Shown here: one piece after another, positions 16,429 through 24,723 of the stretch
How positions within the stretch are numbered: the stretch's first letter is position 1
How the letters are laid out: each line of letters begins with the position of its first letter
Assembly (NCBI GenBank): GCA_964351995.1
Contig: CAYGQE010000011.1
Coordinates: forward strand, 62,001-126,000
Direction of reading: 5' to 3'
Origin: SZUA-35 sp964351995
GTDB taxonomy: Bacteria; Actinomycetota; Acidimicrobiia; Acidimicrobiales; SZUA-35
DNA: 64,000 nucleotides
Notes under the pieces: model-generated
The model's input: only the letters and a program-made list of their open reading frames with translations
Told to the model about the DNA's origin: nothing
Database searches by the model: none
Made by a program: the position numbers and the translations under genes

Positions 16429-17937
16429 TCAGAAGTTCTCGGCGAGTTGATCGACCGGTGCGAAGTCGTCCCGCAGTACTCGAGCACCATCGATGAAGTC
16501 GACGGTCTCCGCAGCGTCGAGCAGCGTGCCGTCTTCTGTCGCCACGGCCATGTCGGGCAGCGGCGCATTCGAAGCAATGAGGATCAGGTTGACGGCCCGG
16601 TTAGATGGAATGCCGCCCTCGGGGATGATCGCCACCACATTCGTGAAGTGTTCTTGGAGCGTGGCGAGCTGTGCCCGGGCGTAGCCGCTGTCGCCTCCGT
16701 CGATCACGTTCATCATGTAGATGCCGTCGTTGCGCAGGAGGGCACGGATCTCGGCGATCACTTCGGTCGTGGTGAGGTGCCACGGAACCGAGCGCCCTCC
16801 GAACGCATCACCGATGACGAGGTCATAAGCATCGGCCTCGAGATCTTGCAAGGAGATGCGGGCGTCGCCGACCACCACGTCGAGCTCCGGAGTCAAAACG
16901 AGTCCGAGCTGTTCCTCTGCCATCTCGACAACGTCGCCGTCGATCTCCAGCACGAGATTCGTGGAGCCCGGTCGAGTGGCCTGGATGTAGCGGGGGAAGG
17001 CGAAGCCAGCGCCGCCGATGTGGAGGACGTCGAGCTCGCCAGCTGGGCCGCCGTTGTCCATCGGGTCGACGAGATCGGCGAACAAATGGAAGTACCGGAA
17101 CTCGAGATAGGTCGGGTCTTCGAGGTCGACATAGGAGTGGCGAAGATCGTCGAGCACCAAGCTGCGGCCAGACGGTCGCTCTGCGTCGACCACGATCGTT
17201 GCGCAGGCGTAGGCGGTTTCTCGTTCGCACGGCGTTCCGCTTGATGCCGCCAGACCGAAGGCTCCGAGCGCAAACACGACACCAAGTGCCTGCGGCTTCG
17301 TGTCACTGAGGGAAAACCAGAGCCACACACCAACAGCGACGACCAACACACCGAGGGCGAGGATCGTCGGCCGAGTCGGGAGCGCAGCGGCAAGAACGAA
17401 CCCGGTGAAGAACGTGGCGAAGATCGCCCCCGTGGTACCCGCAGCCGAAAGGCTGCCGACCACAGAACCGGTTTGATCAAGGCTGCCGAGTTGCAACTTG
17501 GTGACCATGGGGCTGACTGCGCTGAGCACCGTGGCGGGAGCGAGGAAGGCGGCGCACGTGAGGAACACGATCGAGACTCGATCGGCACCGACGCCAGGCC
17601 CGATCGTCGACAAGATCGGTAGCGAGAGCCAGCTGAGCACGCCACCGAGGACGAGCGTGGGGCCGAGTAGCTTGCGGGGCGACGTGGCATCGGCCATTCG
17701 GCCGCCCACCGTTGCGCCGACGGCGATACCAGCCAGCATCGTGCCGATGATGCTCGTGAATGTCTCGAGCGACACACCGACATACGGCGCCATCAGTCGG
17801 CCTGCGAGGATCTCGAGCACCAGCACCGCTCCGGAGGCGAAGAACACCAGCGCTTTCGCTGCTCCGGGGCTCAACGCTCCAGCGGGCAACATGTTGCCTC
17901 GTGGCTCTTCGGTAGATGCAGGAGACTGGACCACCAC
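16429..17937 (-). CDS. Fused membrane / spermidine-synthase-like protein
   Basis: The 502-residue protein combines about seven N-terminal membrane helices (ALVFFASGAVLVLEILAG, FTSIIGTMLAGIAVGATVGG and others to about residue 225) with a C-terminal Rossmann domain of the spermidine synthase type. The latter shows LDVLHIGGAGFAFPRYI, LVLEIDGDVVEMAEE, VVVGDARISL and YDLVIGDAFGG. Such fused proteins are widespread and mostly uncharacterised; a true polyamine substrate is not assured. GTG at 17937 is the longest start; ATG at 17892 after ACGAGG is a good alternative. Confidence 0.85.
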   Translation of the reverse strand: MVVQSPASTEEPRGNMLPAGALSPGAAKALVFFASGAVLVLEILAGRLMAPYVGVSLETFTSIIGTMLAGIAVGATVGGRMADATSPRKLLGPTLVLGGVLSWLSLPILSTIGPGVGADRVSIVFLTCAAFLAPATVLSAVSPMVTKLQLGSLDQTGSVVGSLSAAGTTGAIFATFFTGFVLAAALPTRPTILALGVLVVAVGVWLWFSLSDTKPQALGVVFALGAFGLAASSGTPCERETAYACATIVVDAERPSGRSLVLDDLRHSYVDLEDPTYLEFRYFHLFADLVDPMDNGGPAGELDVLHIGGAGFAFPRYIQATRPGSTNLVLEIDGDVVEMAEEQLGLVLTPELDVVVGDARISLQDLEADAYDLVIGDAFGGRSVPWHLTTTEVIAEIRALLRNDGIYMMNVIDGGDSGYARAQLATLQEHFTNVVAIIPEGGIPSNRAVNLILIASNAPLPDMAVATEDGTLLDAAETVDFIDGARVLRDDFAPVDQLAENF

Positions 17938-17950
17938 GAGAGGATGCCCC

Positions 17951-17967
17951 GTTCTGGCGGTCAGAAC
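17951..17967. repeat. Short palindrome GTTCTG-GCGGT-CAGAAC
   Basis: A 6-bp perfect inverted repeat with a 5-base loop lies 14 bases before the GTG start of the fused spermidine-synthase-like gene. It could be an operator or a weak hairpin at the end of the LysR transcript. Related GTTCTGG/CCAGAAC pairs occur at 27110-27158 and 63210-63259. Confidence 0.4.
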
Positions 17968-18017
17968 GACCCTTTCCGGTCATTCTGGCCATCAGGAGAT
18001 TTCACTCACCGGGCCGA

Positions 18018-18971
18018 TCAACTCCAAAGCGTCACGTGAACGCGAGGCTTGAAATGGGCGATGCCAGCCCCGGAGCCGGTGAGCATGGCCTGGGTCGCTC
18101 TCGGTCTGGTGATGAAACGCCGGAGTTCTCTTGCCGCCGATGTCAGTTGCGGGGAGGGAAGCGAGGAGATGATCCACGTGCCGTGCGTGGCCGTTGCCGG
18201 AGTGTCGATGCGTACGAGGCGCCCCTCGGCGAGCTCTTCGGCCACCCGGAAACCGACTGCCAAGCCGACACCGTGACCCCGTCGCACCTCGGCGAGCGCG
18301 GCCTCATTGGATTGGAAGATTCGCTGTCGGGTCTCGGGGATCTCGAGCGACTCGAGAATTTGCGGGGTCACGCCCCCGCGTTCTGCTGCTGCAGGACCGA
18401 GCAACCAATCGCGCTGTTGGAGCTGGCGGGCGCCGCTCAGCTCCCGACTGGCAACAACGATCAGCTCGTAGCGAAGAATCGGACGATGCTCGATGACAGC
18501 CCCCTCGGTGATGGCCTCGCTGTCGGGAACGTCCGGGCCGACGGCGAGGTCGGCGCGCCTCGACGCCACGGCCGCAGCGAGGTCGGCGGTGGGAAGCACG
18601 GTCAACTCAACTTCAAGGTCCTTCGCCTTCGAAGAGAACAGCTCGATCAATCCGGGCGCGGCGTATTCGGCGAACAGAGCAGACGAGGCGAGGCGGAGCA
18701 ACCTTTTGCCATCCGCTGCATCGCGCACTTCGCGCCTGGTCTGGTCTTGGAGGCCCAAGAGTTCGCTTGCTCTCGTTGCCAGCCGCAAGCCGCCGGGGGT
18801 GAAGGCAATGCCGCCTCGACTGCGAATGAACAAGCGGTCAGACAGTTCGTTTCGCAGCGACTTGATGTGCATCGACACCGCAGCGTCGGTCACCCCCAAC
18901 TCGCTGGCGGCGGCCTTCACTGACCCGAGCCGGACGACCGCGGCGAACGCCGTGAGCTGCGAAGGAGTCAT
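18018..18971 (-). CDS. LysR-family transcriptional regulator, divergent from the CO dehydrogenase genes
   Basis: A 317-residue protein with an N-terminal winged helix-turn-helix (LTAFAAVVRLGSVKAAASELGVTDAAVSMHIKSLR) and the LysR effector domain. It reads divergently from coxM with a 104-base shared promoter region containing a 26-bp inverted repeat. LysR proteins usually control the divergent operon, so this is a good candidate CODH regulator. The effector (CO, a metabolite or a growth-phase signal) is unknown. Actinobacterial cox loci are known to be regulated by several unrelated factors, so the assignment is by context. Confidence 0.88.
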   Translation of the reverse strand: MTPSQLTAFAAVVRLGSVKAAASELGVTDAAVSMHIKSLRNELSDRLFIRSRGGIAFTPGGLRLATRASELLGLQDQTRREVRDAADGKRLLRLASSALFAEYAAPGLIELFSSKAKDLEVELTVLPTADLAAAVASRRADLAVGPDVPDSEAITEGAVIEHRPILRYELIVVASRELSGARQLQQRDWLLGPAAAERGGVTPQILESLEIPETRQRIFQSNEAALAEVRRGHGVGLAVGFRVAEELAEGRLVRIDTPATATHGTWIISSLPSPQLTSAARELRRFITRPRATQAMLTGSGAGIAHFKPRVHVTLWS

Positions 18972-18997
18972 GACCTAAGTGAACGCTGAAGTGACGG

Positions 18998-19026
18998 TTG
19001 ACACAACCCCCGGCAGGGTGTTGTGT
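18998..19026 (+). promoter_or_regulatory. Candidate cox promoter and LysR operator
   Basis: ACACAAC at 19001-19007 and GTTGTGT at 19020-19026 form a perfect inverted repeat with a 12-base spacer, close to the T-N11-A layout of LysR sites. A consensus TTGACA (-35) at 18998-19003 overlaps the left arm, and TTGTGT lies 17 bases later at the -10 position. It is 50 bases before the coxM start and 27 bases from the LysR start, so it could regulate both. Confidence 0.55.
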
Positions 19027-19075
19027 AAGGCACCGCCCGCAACCTGGCGACGGCATTACGAGAGAGTGAGCCTCC

Positions 19076-19957
19076 GTGCAAGTTCCCGCCCCGCTCGAAT
19101 ACGAACGAGCAACCAGCGTCGACCACGCAGTCCAACTGCTGGAGCAATACGGCGAAGAAGCCATGATCGTTGCCGGTGGGCACAGCCTCATTCCGATGAT
19201 GCGGCTCCGCCTTGCCAACCCCGAGTACGTCATCGACATCAACGATCTCGCCGACGAGCTGAACTACATCACGATCACCGATTCTGAGGTTCGCATCGGG
19301 GCGCTCACTCGACACCAGGAGCTGCTCGAGTCCGATGAGCTCGCTGCGGTCTTCCCGATCTTCCGAGATGCCGAGAGGGTGATCGCCGATCCCGTGGTGC
19401 GCAACCGTGGGACGCTCGGCGGCTCGCTCTGCCAGGCCGACCCGGCCGAAGACCTCTCGGCGGTCTGCGATGCCTTGCAAGCCAGCTGCGTGATCAGGGG
19501 AGCCAACGGCGAACGGGTGCTGACGATGCACGAGTTCCACCGAGGGCCTTATGAAACCGCTGTCGGCGACGCCGAGATTCTCACCGAGATTCGCATTCCA
19601 GTGAAGCCTCGATCATCCAGCGCCTACAACAAGGTCGAACGTCGAGCCGGCGACTGGGCGGTCGCTTCGGTGGGCGCTGCTGTCACCATGAACGAAGATG
19701 GCACGATCCTTGACGGCCGTGTCGGACTCTGTGCTGTTGGCCCGAACACCACCCACATCGAGCCGATCTCGGCCGCCCTCGCCGGGCAGGTCCCGAGCGA
19801 AGAGCTCTACGCATCGGTTGGTGCCATCGCTGGCGAAAGCTGCGATCCCGACACCGACACCCGCGGCACCGCCGCCTACAAACGCCATCTCGCAAAGGAG
19901 CTCACCATCCGGTCGCTCCGCAACGCCGTTGCCCGTGCAACCGGACAGGAGGTCTGA
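19076..19957 (+). CDS. coxM: Aerobic CO dehydrogenase, FAD-binding medium subunit CoxM
   Basis: CoxM (293 residues) carries FAD and passes electrons from the CO-oxidising subunit to the quinone pool. It has both FAD-binding motifs of the family: AGGHSLIPMMRLRLANP at about residue 32 and TLGGSLCQADPAEDLS at about residue 110. The C-terminal CODH flavoprotein domain follows (AVGPNTTHIEPIS). The start is a GTG after GAGAGTGAG. It is first in the order M-S-L seen in form I CODH operons, and two bases separate it from coxS. Confidence 0.93.
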   Translation: MQVPAPLEYERATSVDHAVQLLEQYGEEAMIVAGGHSLIPMMRLRLANPEYVIDINDLADELNYITITDSEVRIGALTRHQELLESDELAAVFPIFRDAERVIADPVVRNRGTLGGSLCQADPAEDLSAVCDALQASCVIRGANGERVLTMHEFHRGPYETAVGDAEILTEIRIPVKPRSSSAYNKVERRAGDWAVASVGAAVTMNEDGTILDGRVGLCAVGPNTTHIEPISAALAGQVPSEELYASVGAIAGESCDPDTDTRGTAAYKRHLAKELTIRSLRNAVARATGQEV

Positions 19958-19958
19958 C

Positions 19959-20462
19959 ATGCAGATATCAATGGAAGTCAATGGCGAGCAGGTCAGCGCC
20001 GACGTCGAAGCCCGCACGCTGCTCGTGCACTTCATTCGTGAAGCGCTCGAACTCACCGGCACCCACTGGGGTTGCGACACCTCCAACTGCGGCACGTGTG
20101 TGGTGCTGATCGACGGCGTGCCGGTCAAGAGCTGCACGCAGCTCGCCGCCATGGCCGGTGGCCGCAAGGTCACAACGGTCGAAGGTCTGGCCAACGGCAA
20201 AGAACTCGACCCGATCCAGGAAGGCTTCATGCAGTGCCACGGCCTCCAGTGCGGCTTCTGCACACCCGGCATGCTCATGACCACTCGAGCACTGCTCGAC
20301 AAGAACCCCGATCCATCCCAAGCAGAAATCCGTGAAGCCATCAGCGGCCAGATCTGCCGCTGCACCGGCTACACCTCGATCATTCGCTCGGTCCATTGGG
20401 CCGCCAACAAAGAAGCCGAGATGCGCGAGACCGCCGTGTCTGTGGGCGGAGGTGCAGCATGA
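19959..20462 (+). CDS. coxS: Aerobic CO dehydrogenase, 2Fe-2S small subunit CoxS
   Basis: CoxS (167 residues) holds two 2Fe-2S clusters that link the molybdenum site to FAD. The plant-ferredoxin-like N-terminal domain has Cys in WGCDTSNCGTCVVLIDGVPVKSC. The helical C-terminal domain has Cys in QCGFCTPGM and ICRCTGYTSI, the usual pairing. Its stop overlaps the coxL start. About 10 extra residues follow the usual C-terminus. Confidence 0.95.
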   Translation: MQISMEVNGEQVSADVEARTLLVHFIREALELTGTHWGCDTSNCGTCVVLIDGVPVKSCTQLAAMAGGRKVTTVEGLANGKELDPIQEGFMQCHGLQCGFCTPGMLMTTRALLDKNPDPSQAEIREAISGQICRCTGYTSIIRSVHWAANKEAEMRETAVSVGGGAA

Positions 20463-22873
20463 CTGTCACAGAACCATCACCAGGCGCACCCGCCGTTTCC
20501 TCGAGCGATGTCTTGGAGGACAACGACCAGAAGCCGATGGGCTTTGGTCGCATGCTTCGCAAGGAGGACCCACGCCTGGTTCGCGGTGCAGGCAACTTCA
20601 CCGACGACATCAAGCTCAAGGGCATGCTCCACATGGAGATCCTGCGGTCGCCATACGCGCACGCCACGATTCTCAGCATCGACAAGAGCGCGGCCGAGGC
20701 CCACCCCGACGTGATTGCCGTGGTCACCGGTGAAGACCTGGCCGCCCACAATCTGGCGTGGATGCCCACGCTGTCGAACGACGTGCAGTCGGTGCTTGCC
20801 ACCGACAAGGTCCGCTTCCAACACCAGGAAGTGGCGTTCGTCGTAGCGAAAAACAAATACGCCGCTCGTGACGCGCTGGAGCTGATCGACGTCGAATACG
20901 ACATGCTCGAGCCGGTTGTCGATGTGCGCAAAGCGCTCGACCCCGATGCACCGGTGATCCGCACCGATCTCGAAGGCAAAACCGACAACCATTGCTTCGA
21001 CTGGGAAACCGGCGACGCCGCCGCGACCCAAGCAGTGTTCGATGATGCCGATGTGGTGGTGAAGCAGGAGATCATCTACCCCCGGGTACACCCGGCGCCG
21101 ATGGAGACGTGCGCCTGCGTCGCCGACATGGACCCGATCAGCGGGAAGCTGACGCTGTATGCGACCACGCAAGCTCCCCACGCACACCGAACCGTCTACG
21201 CACTCGTGGCCGGCCTGCCCGAGCACAAGATCCGGATCATCGCTCCCGACATCGGCGGCGGCTTCGGCGGCAAGGTGCCGATCTACCCGGGCTACGTCTG
21301 CGCCATCGTGGCGTCGCTCCTCATCGGCAAGCCGGTGAAGTGGGCCGAGGATCGCACCGAGAACCTCGTCAGCACCGGTTTTGCCCGTGACTACATCATG
21401 GTCGGTGAGATCGCCGCCTCGAAGGAAGGCAAGATCCGGGCGGTTCGCACCAAGGTGCTGGCCGACCACGGCGCCTTCAACGGTGTGGCGTCGCCGATCA
21501 AATACCCCGCTGGCTTCTTCGGTGTGTTCACCGGCAGCTACGACCTCGAAGCAGCCCATGCCTCGATGACCGCCGTCTTCACCAACAAGGCGCCCGGAGG
21601 TGTGGCCTACGCATGCTCGTTCCGAATCACCGAAGCCGTGTATCTGATCGAGCGAATGGTCGACGTGTTGGCCTACGACCTCGAGATGGACCCGGCCGAG
21701 CTGCGCCTCAAGAACTTCATCAAGCCAGAGCAGTTCCCCTACGAGACCAAGACCGGATGGGTCTACGACTCTGGAGACTACGAACCCACGATGCGCAAGG
21801 CCATGGACATGGCTGGCTACGACGAGCTCCGTAAGGAGCAAGCCGAGAAGCGAGAGCGCGGTGAGCTGATGGGCATCGGGATCTCGTTCTTCACCGAGGC
21901 CGTCGGTGCTGGTCCCCGCAAGGACATGGACATCCTCGGTCTTGGCATGGCTGATGGATGCGAGCTTCGCATCCACCCCACAGGCAAGGCCGTCGTGCGC
22001 CTGTCGGTGAAGACCCAGGGTCAGGGCCACGAAACCACGTTCGCCCAGATCATCGCTGAGGAGATCGGTATCCCGACCGACGACATCGACGTGGTCCACG
22101 GCGACACCGACAACACTCCGTTCGGGCTTGGCACCTATGGCTCACGATCCACTCCGGTGTCGGGCGCTGCTGCTGCTCTCGTTGCTCGCAAGGTGCGAGA
22201 CAAGGCGCAGATCATTGCCTCTGGCATGCTCGAAGTGTCGGTCGCCGACCTGCAGTGGGACAAGGGTTCGTTCTCGGTGAAGGGCGATCCGTCGCAGTCG
22301 GTGACGATCCAAGACATCGCCATGAAGGCCCACGGCGCCGGCGATCTCCCCGAGGGGATCGAGGGCGGCCTTGAAGCCCAGATCTGCTACAACCCCGAGA
22401 ATCTCACCTACCCCTTCGGCGCCTACATCTGTGTCGTCGACATCGACCCCGGCACCGCCGAGGTCAAGGTGCGCCGCTTCATTGCGGTCGACGACTGCGG
22501 CACGCAAATCAACCCGATGATCATCGAAGGTCAGGTCCACGGTGGCCTGACCGACGGCATTGGCATGGCACTCATGGAAATGATCAGCTTCGACGAAAAC
22601 GGCAACTGCTTGAATTCGACGCTGATGGACTACCTCATCCCCACGGCCATGGAAGTGCCCGACTGGGAGACCGGCAGCACGGTCACACCGTCGCCTCATC
22701 ACCCCATTGGCGCCAAGGGCGTTGGCGAGTCCGCAACGGTCGGCTCGCCGCCAGCTGTCGTCAATGCGGTGGTCGATGCATTGAAGCCGTACGGCATCCG
22801 CCATGCTGACATGCCGCTCACGCCCAGCCGAGTGTGGGAGACCATGCAGGGCAACCACACGGCTCCCATCTGA
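20459..22873 (+). CDS. coxL: Form I aerobic CO dehydrogenase, molybdenum large subunit CoxL
   Basis: CoxL (804 residues) oxidises CO to CO2 at a Mo-Cu centre. The diagnostic form I active-site loop AYACSFR is present at residues 383-389, placing the copper-binding Cys at 386; form II enzymes have AYRGAGR instead. Other family blocks are IGGGFGGK (near 265), GQGHETTFAQI, GTYGSRSTPVSGAA and GAKGVGES, whose Glu is the catalytic base. ATG at 20459 overlaps the coxS stop. The motif, the M-S-L order and the coxF/D/E genes behind it make a functional CODH likely. Confidence 0.96.
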   Translation: MTVTEPSPGAPAVSSSDVLEDNDQKPMGFGRMLRKEDPRLVRGAGNFTDDIKLKGMLHMEILRSPYAHATILSIDKSAAEAHPDVIAVVTGEDLAAHNLAWMPTLSNDVQSVLATDKVRFQHQEVAFVVAKNKYAARDALELIDVEYDMLEPVVDVRKALDPDAPVIRTDLEGKTDNHCFDWETGDAAATQAVFDDADVVVKQEIIYPRVHPAPMETCACVADMDPISGKLTLYATTQAPHAHRTVYALVAGLPEHKIRIIAPDIGGGFGGKVPIYPGYVCAIVASLLIGKPVKWAEDRTENLVSTGFARDYIMVGEIAASKEGKIRAVRTKVLADHGAFNGVASPIKYPAGFFGVFTGSYDLEAAHASMTAVFTNKAPGGVAYACSFRITEAVYLIERMVDVLAYDLEMDPAELRLKNFIKPEQFPYETKTGWVYDSGDYEPTMRKAMDMAGYDELRKEQAEKRERGELMGIGISFFTEAVGAGPRKDMDILGLGMADGCELRIHPTGKAVVRLSVKTQGQGHETTFAQIIAEEIGIPTDDIDVVHGDTDNTPFGLGTYGSRSTPVSGAAAALVARKVRDKAQIIASGMLEVSVADLQWDKGSFSVKGDPSQSVTIQDIAMKAHGAGDLPEGIEGGLEAQICYNPENLTYPFGAYICVVDIDPGTAEVKVRRFIAVDDCGTQINPMIIEGQVHGGLTDGIGMALMEMISFDENGNCLNSTLMDYLIPTAMEVPDWETGSTVTPSPHHPIGAKGVGESATVGSPPAVVNAVVDALKPYGIRHADMPLTPSRVWETMQGNHTAPI

Positions 22874-22916
22874 TGGGGTCAGCTCTCATGGGTCAGCACC
22901 TGATGAGGGAGTGCTG

Positions 22917-23807
22917 ATGCCGAACCTTGCGAGTCGGGTCGCTGAACTCGTCGAGAGCCGCCGTCCATTCGTTCAGGCCACCGTGGTGCGGGCTCAGTGC
23001 CCCACCTCGGCCCGGCCTGGCGATCGGGCGATCGTGATGCCCGACGGCACCCTCGAGGGGTTCGTCGGTGGGCACTGCGCTGAGGGCTCGGTCCGTACCG
23101 CAGCACTCGGTGTGCTCGACAGTGGCGAAGCACTGTTGTTGCGGATTCTGCCCGATGATGCCGAGGAGTTCCCGGAGAGCCCCGGGGCACTGACCGTGAT
23201 CAACCCCTGCCTCTCTGGGGGTGCGATCGAGGTCTATCTCGAGCCGATGCTGCCAGCGCCAAAGGTGTTGGTCGTGGGACAAACCCCGATTGCAGGAGCG
23301 TTGGTCCAGCTGGGGCAATCGCTCGGCTTGGCGTTGGAGCACGCGCCATCCGGTCCGGGTTCGCCGGTTGGAGCGACGGCAGTGATCGTGGCGAGCCATG
23401 GCCGAGCCGAGGAGGAGTCGGTGCGAGCCGCGCTCGATGCTGGTGTCGGCTTCGTGGGGGTGGTTGCCAGCCACACTCGCAGCGAAGCGTTGCTGGCGGA
23501 ACTCGACCTGAACCCGGAAGATGCTGCTGTCGTTCATGCGCCGGTTGGCTTGAAGATCGGCGCGACAACGGCAGAGGAGATTGCTCTGTCCATCTTGGCT
23601 GGCCTCGTGAAGGCCATCCGAGTCGACGGGCTCGAGGCGCCAAAGACCGATGAAGTCGCTCGGCCAGCGACGGTGATCGATCCTGTCTGCAACATGACCG
23701 TGACCGTCGGTGATGGCACCCCGCACTTGCACCAGGACGGCACCGACTACTGGTTCTGCAACCCTGGTTGTCGGGATCGCTACGCCGACGAACTTGCGGC
23801 CACATGA
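22917..23807 (+). CDS. coxF: XdhC/CoxF-type molybdenum cofactor maturation protein with C-terminal YHS domain
   Basis: The 296-residue protein has an XdhC-CoxI domain (about 1-95, including FVGGHCAEGSVRTAAL), an XdhC C-terminal Rossmann-like domain (LVVGQTPIAGALVQLGQSLG, VGVVASHTRSEALLAELDL, PVGLKIGATTAEEIALSILA) and a YHS metal-binding domain at about 255-292 (DPVCNMTV ... YWFCNPGCRDRYADE). XdhC-like proteins insert or sulfurate the molybdenum cofactor. The YHS fusion may add metal, perhaps copper, handling for the Mo-Cu site, which is speculative. ATG at 22917 follows GAGGG. The coxF symbol is by position and domain, not by alignment. Confidence 0.82.
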   Translation: MPNLASRVAELVESRRPFVQATVVRAQCPTSARPGDRAIVMPDGTLEGFVGGHCAEGSVRTAALGVLDSGEALLLRILPDDAEEFPESPGALTVINPCLSGGAIEVYLEPMLPAPKVLVVGQTPIAGALVQLGQSLGLALEHAPSGPGSPVGATAVIVASHGRAEEESVRAALDAGVGFVGVVASHTRSEALLAELDLNPEDAAVVHAPVGLKIGATTAEEIALSILAGLVKAIRVDGLEAPKTDEVARPATVIDPVCNMTVTVGDGTPHLHQDGTDYWFCNPGCRDRYADELAAT

Positions 23808-23859
23808 CCCCCCACTGGTGCCGGGTCTCAACTTGTCACTTGCTCGGATGGCGTAGAGC

Positions 23860-24723
23860 ATGACCGTCTCCGATCTTCGCTCGCAACTGAACGGCGTCGA
23901 CTACATCGTCGACGAAGGCCTTGGTATGGCGCTGTTCCTTGCGAGATCGCTCGGACAGCCGCTGTTGCTCGAAGGCGAACCGGGCGTGGGCAAGACCACG
24001 GCGGCCAAAGCACTGGCCGAAGCCACCGGCGGAGAACTCATTCGGTTGCAGTGTTACGAAGGCATCACGGCCGCCGAAGCGATCTACGAGTGGAACTATC
24101 CCCGCCAGCTGCTGTCGATTCGGCTGGCGGAGGCCAATCAGCAGTCGATGTCGGAGAGCGACCTCTTCAGCGAGTCATTCCTGCTCGACCGGCCGCTGCT
24201 GAAGGCGTTGCGTTCCACCGTCGGCCCACCGCCGGTGCTGCTGATCGACGAGATCGACCGGGCTGATGATGAGTTCGAGGCATTGCTGTTCGAGTTCCTG
24301 GGTGAAGCCTCGGTGACCGTCCCGGAAATCGGCACGATCACCGCCGAGCGGGCACCCACCGTGATCCTCACGTCGAACCGCAGCCGAGAGCTACACGATG
24401 CGCTCAAGCGACGCTGCTTCTACCACTGGATCGATTTCCCCGACGTCGAGGCTGCCGCTGAGATCGTCCGCCGCCGAGTGCCAGAAGGTGCCGTGCCGTT
24501 GGTTCGAGCGGCCACCGCCTTCGTCACCGCGGCTCGAACGCTCGACCTCGACAAACCGCCGGGCCTTGCCGAAACGATCGACTGGGTTTCGGCCCTGGCC
24601 ATGCTCGGTGTGGCCGAGATCGATCGTGGCATGGTCGAATCCACGATGGGTTCGTTCATCAAGACGCCGGACGATCGTGTTGCGGTCAACGCAGCAATGG
24701 ATCTCGAGCTCCTGGTGCCGTGA
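23860..24723 (+). CDS. coxD: MoxR-type AAA+ ATPase CoxD
   Basis: CoxD (287 residues) is an AAA+ chaperone needed to build the sulfur-bridged copper of the CODH active site. It has Walker A GEPGVGKTT at residues 39-47, Walker B VLLIDEIDRADDEFE, sensor 1 ILTSNRSRELHDALKRRC and a C-terminal lid, as in MoxR family members. It sits in the cox operon and its stop overlaps the coxE start (GTGA), a pairing typical of MoxR ATPases with VWA partners. Confidence 0.92.
   Translation: MTVSDLRSQLNGVDYIVDEGLGMALFLARSLGQPLLLEGEPGVGKTTAAKALAEATGGELIRLQCYEGITAAEAIYEWNYPRQLLSIRLAEANQQSMSESDLFSESFLLDRPLLKALRSTVGPPPVLLIDEIDRADDEFEALLFEFLGEASVTVPEIGTITAERAPTVILTSNRSRELHDALKRRCFYHWIDFPDVEAAAEIVRRRVPEGAVPLVRAATAFVTAARTLDLDKPPGLAETIDWVSALAMLGVAEIDRGMVESTMGSFIKTPDDRVAVNAAMDLELLVP

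Noticed and set aside
16306..17244. A 312-codon plus-strand frame opposite the fused spermidine-synthase-like gene
   Set aside because: It is antisense to clear membrane helices and a Rossmann domain and begins inside the amidase gene.
20477..22099. A 540-codon minus-strand frame opposite coxL
   Set aside because: It is a mirror frame of a confidently identified gene. No ribosome site or recognisable motif supports it.
22803..22916. An N-terminal extension of the XdhC-YHS protein overlapping coxL
   Set aside because: The extra 38 residues are Arg/Pro/Ser-rich shadow of coxL. The ATG at 22917 has a GAGGG ribosome site and begins the domain.
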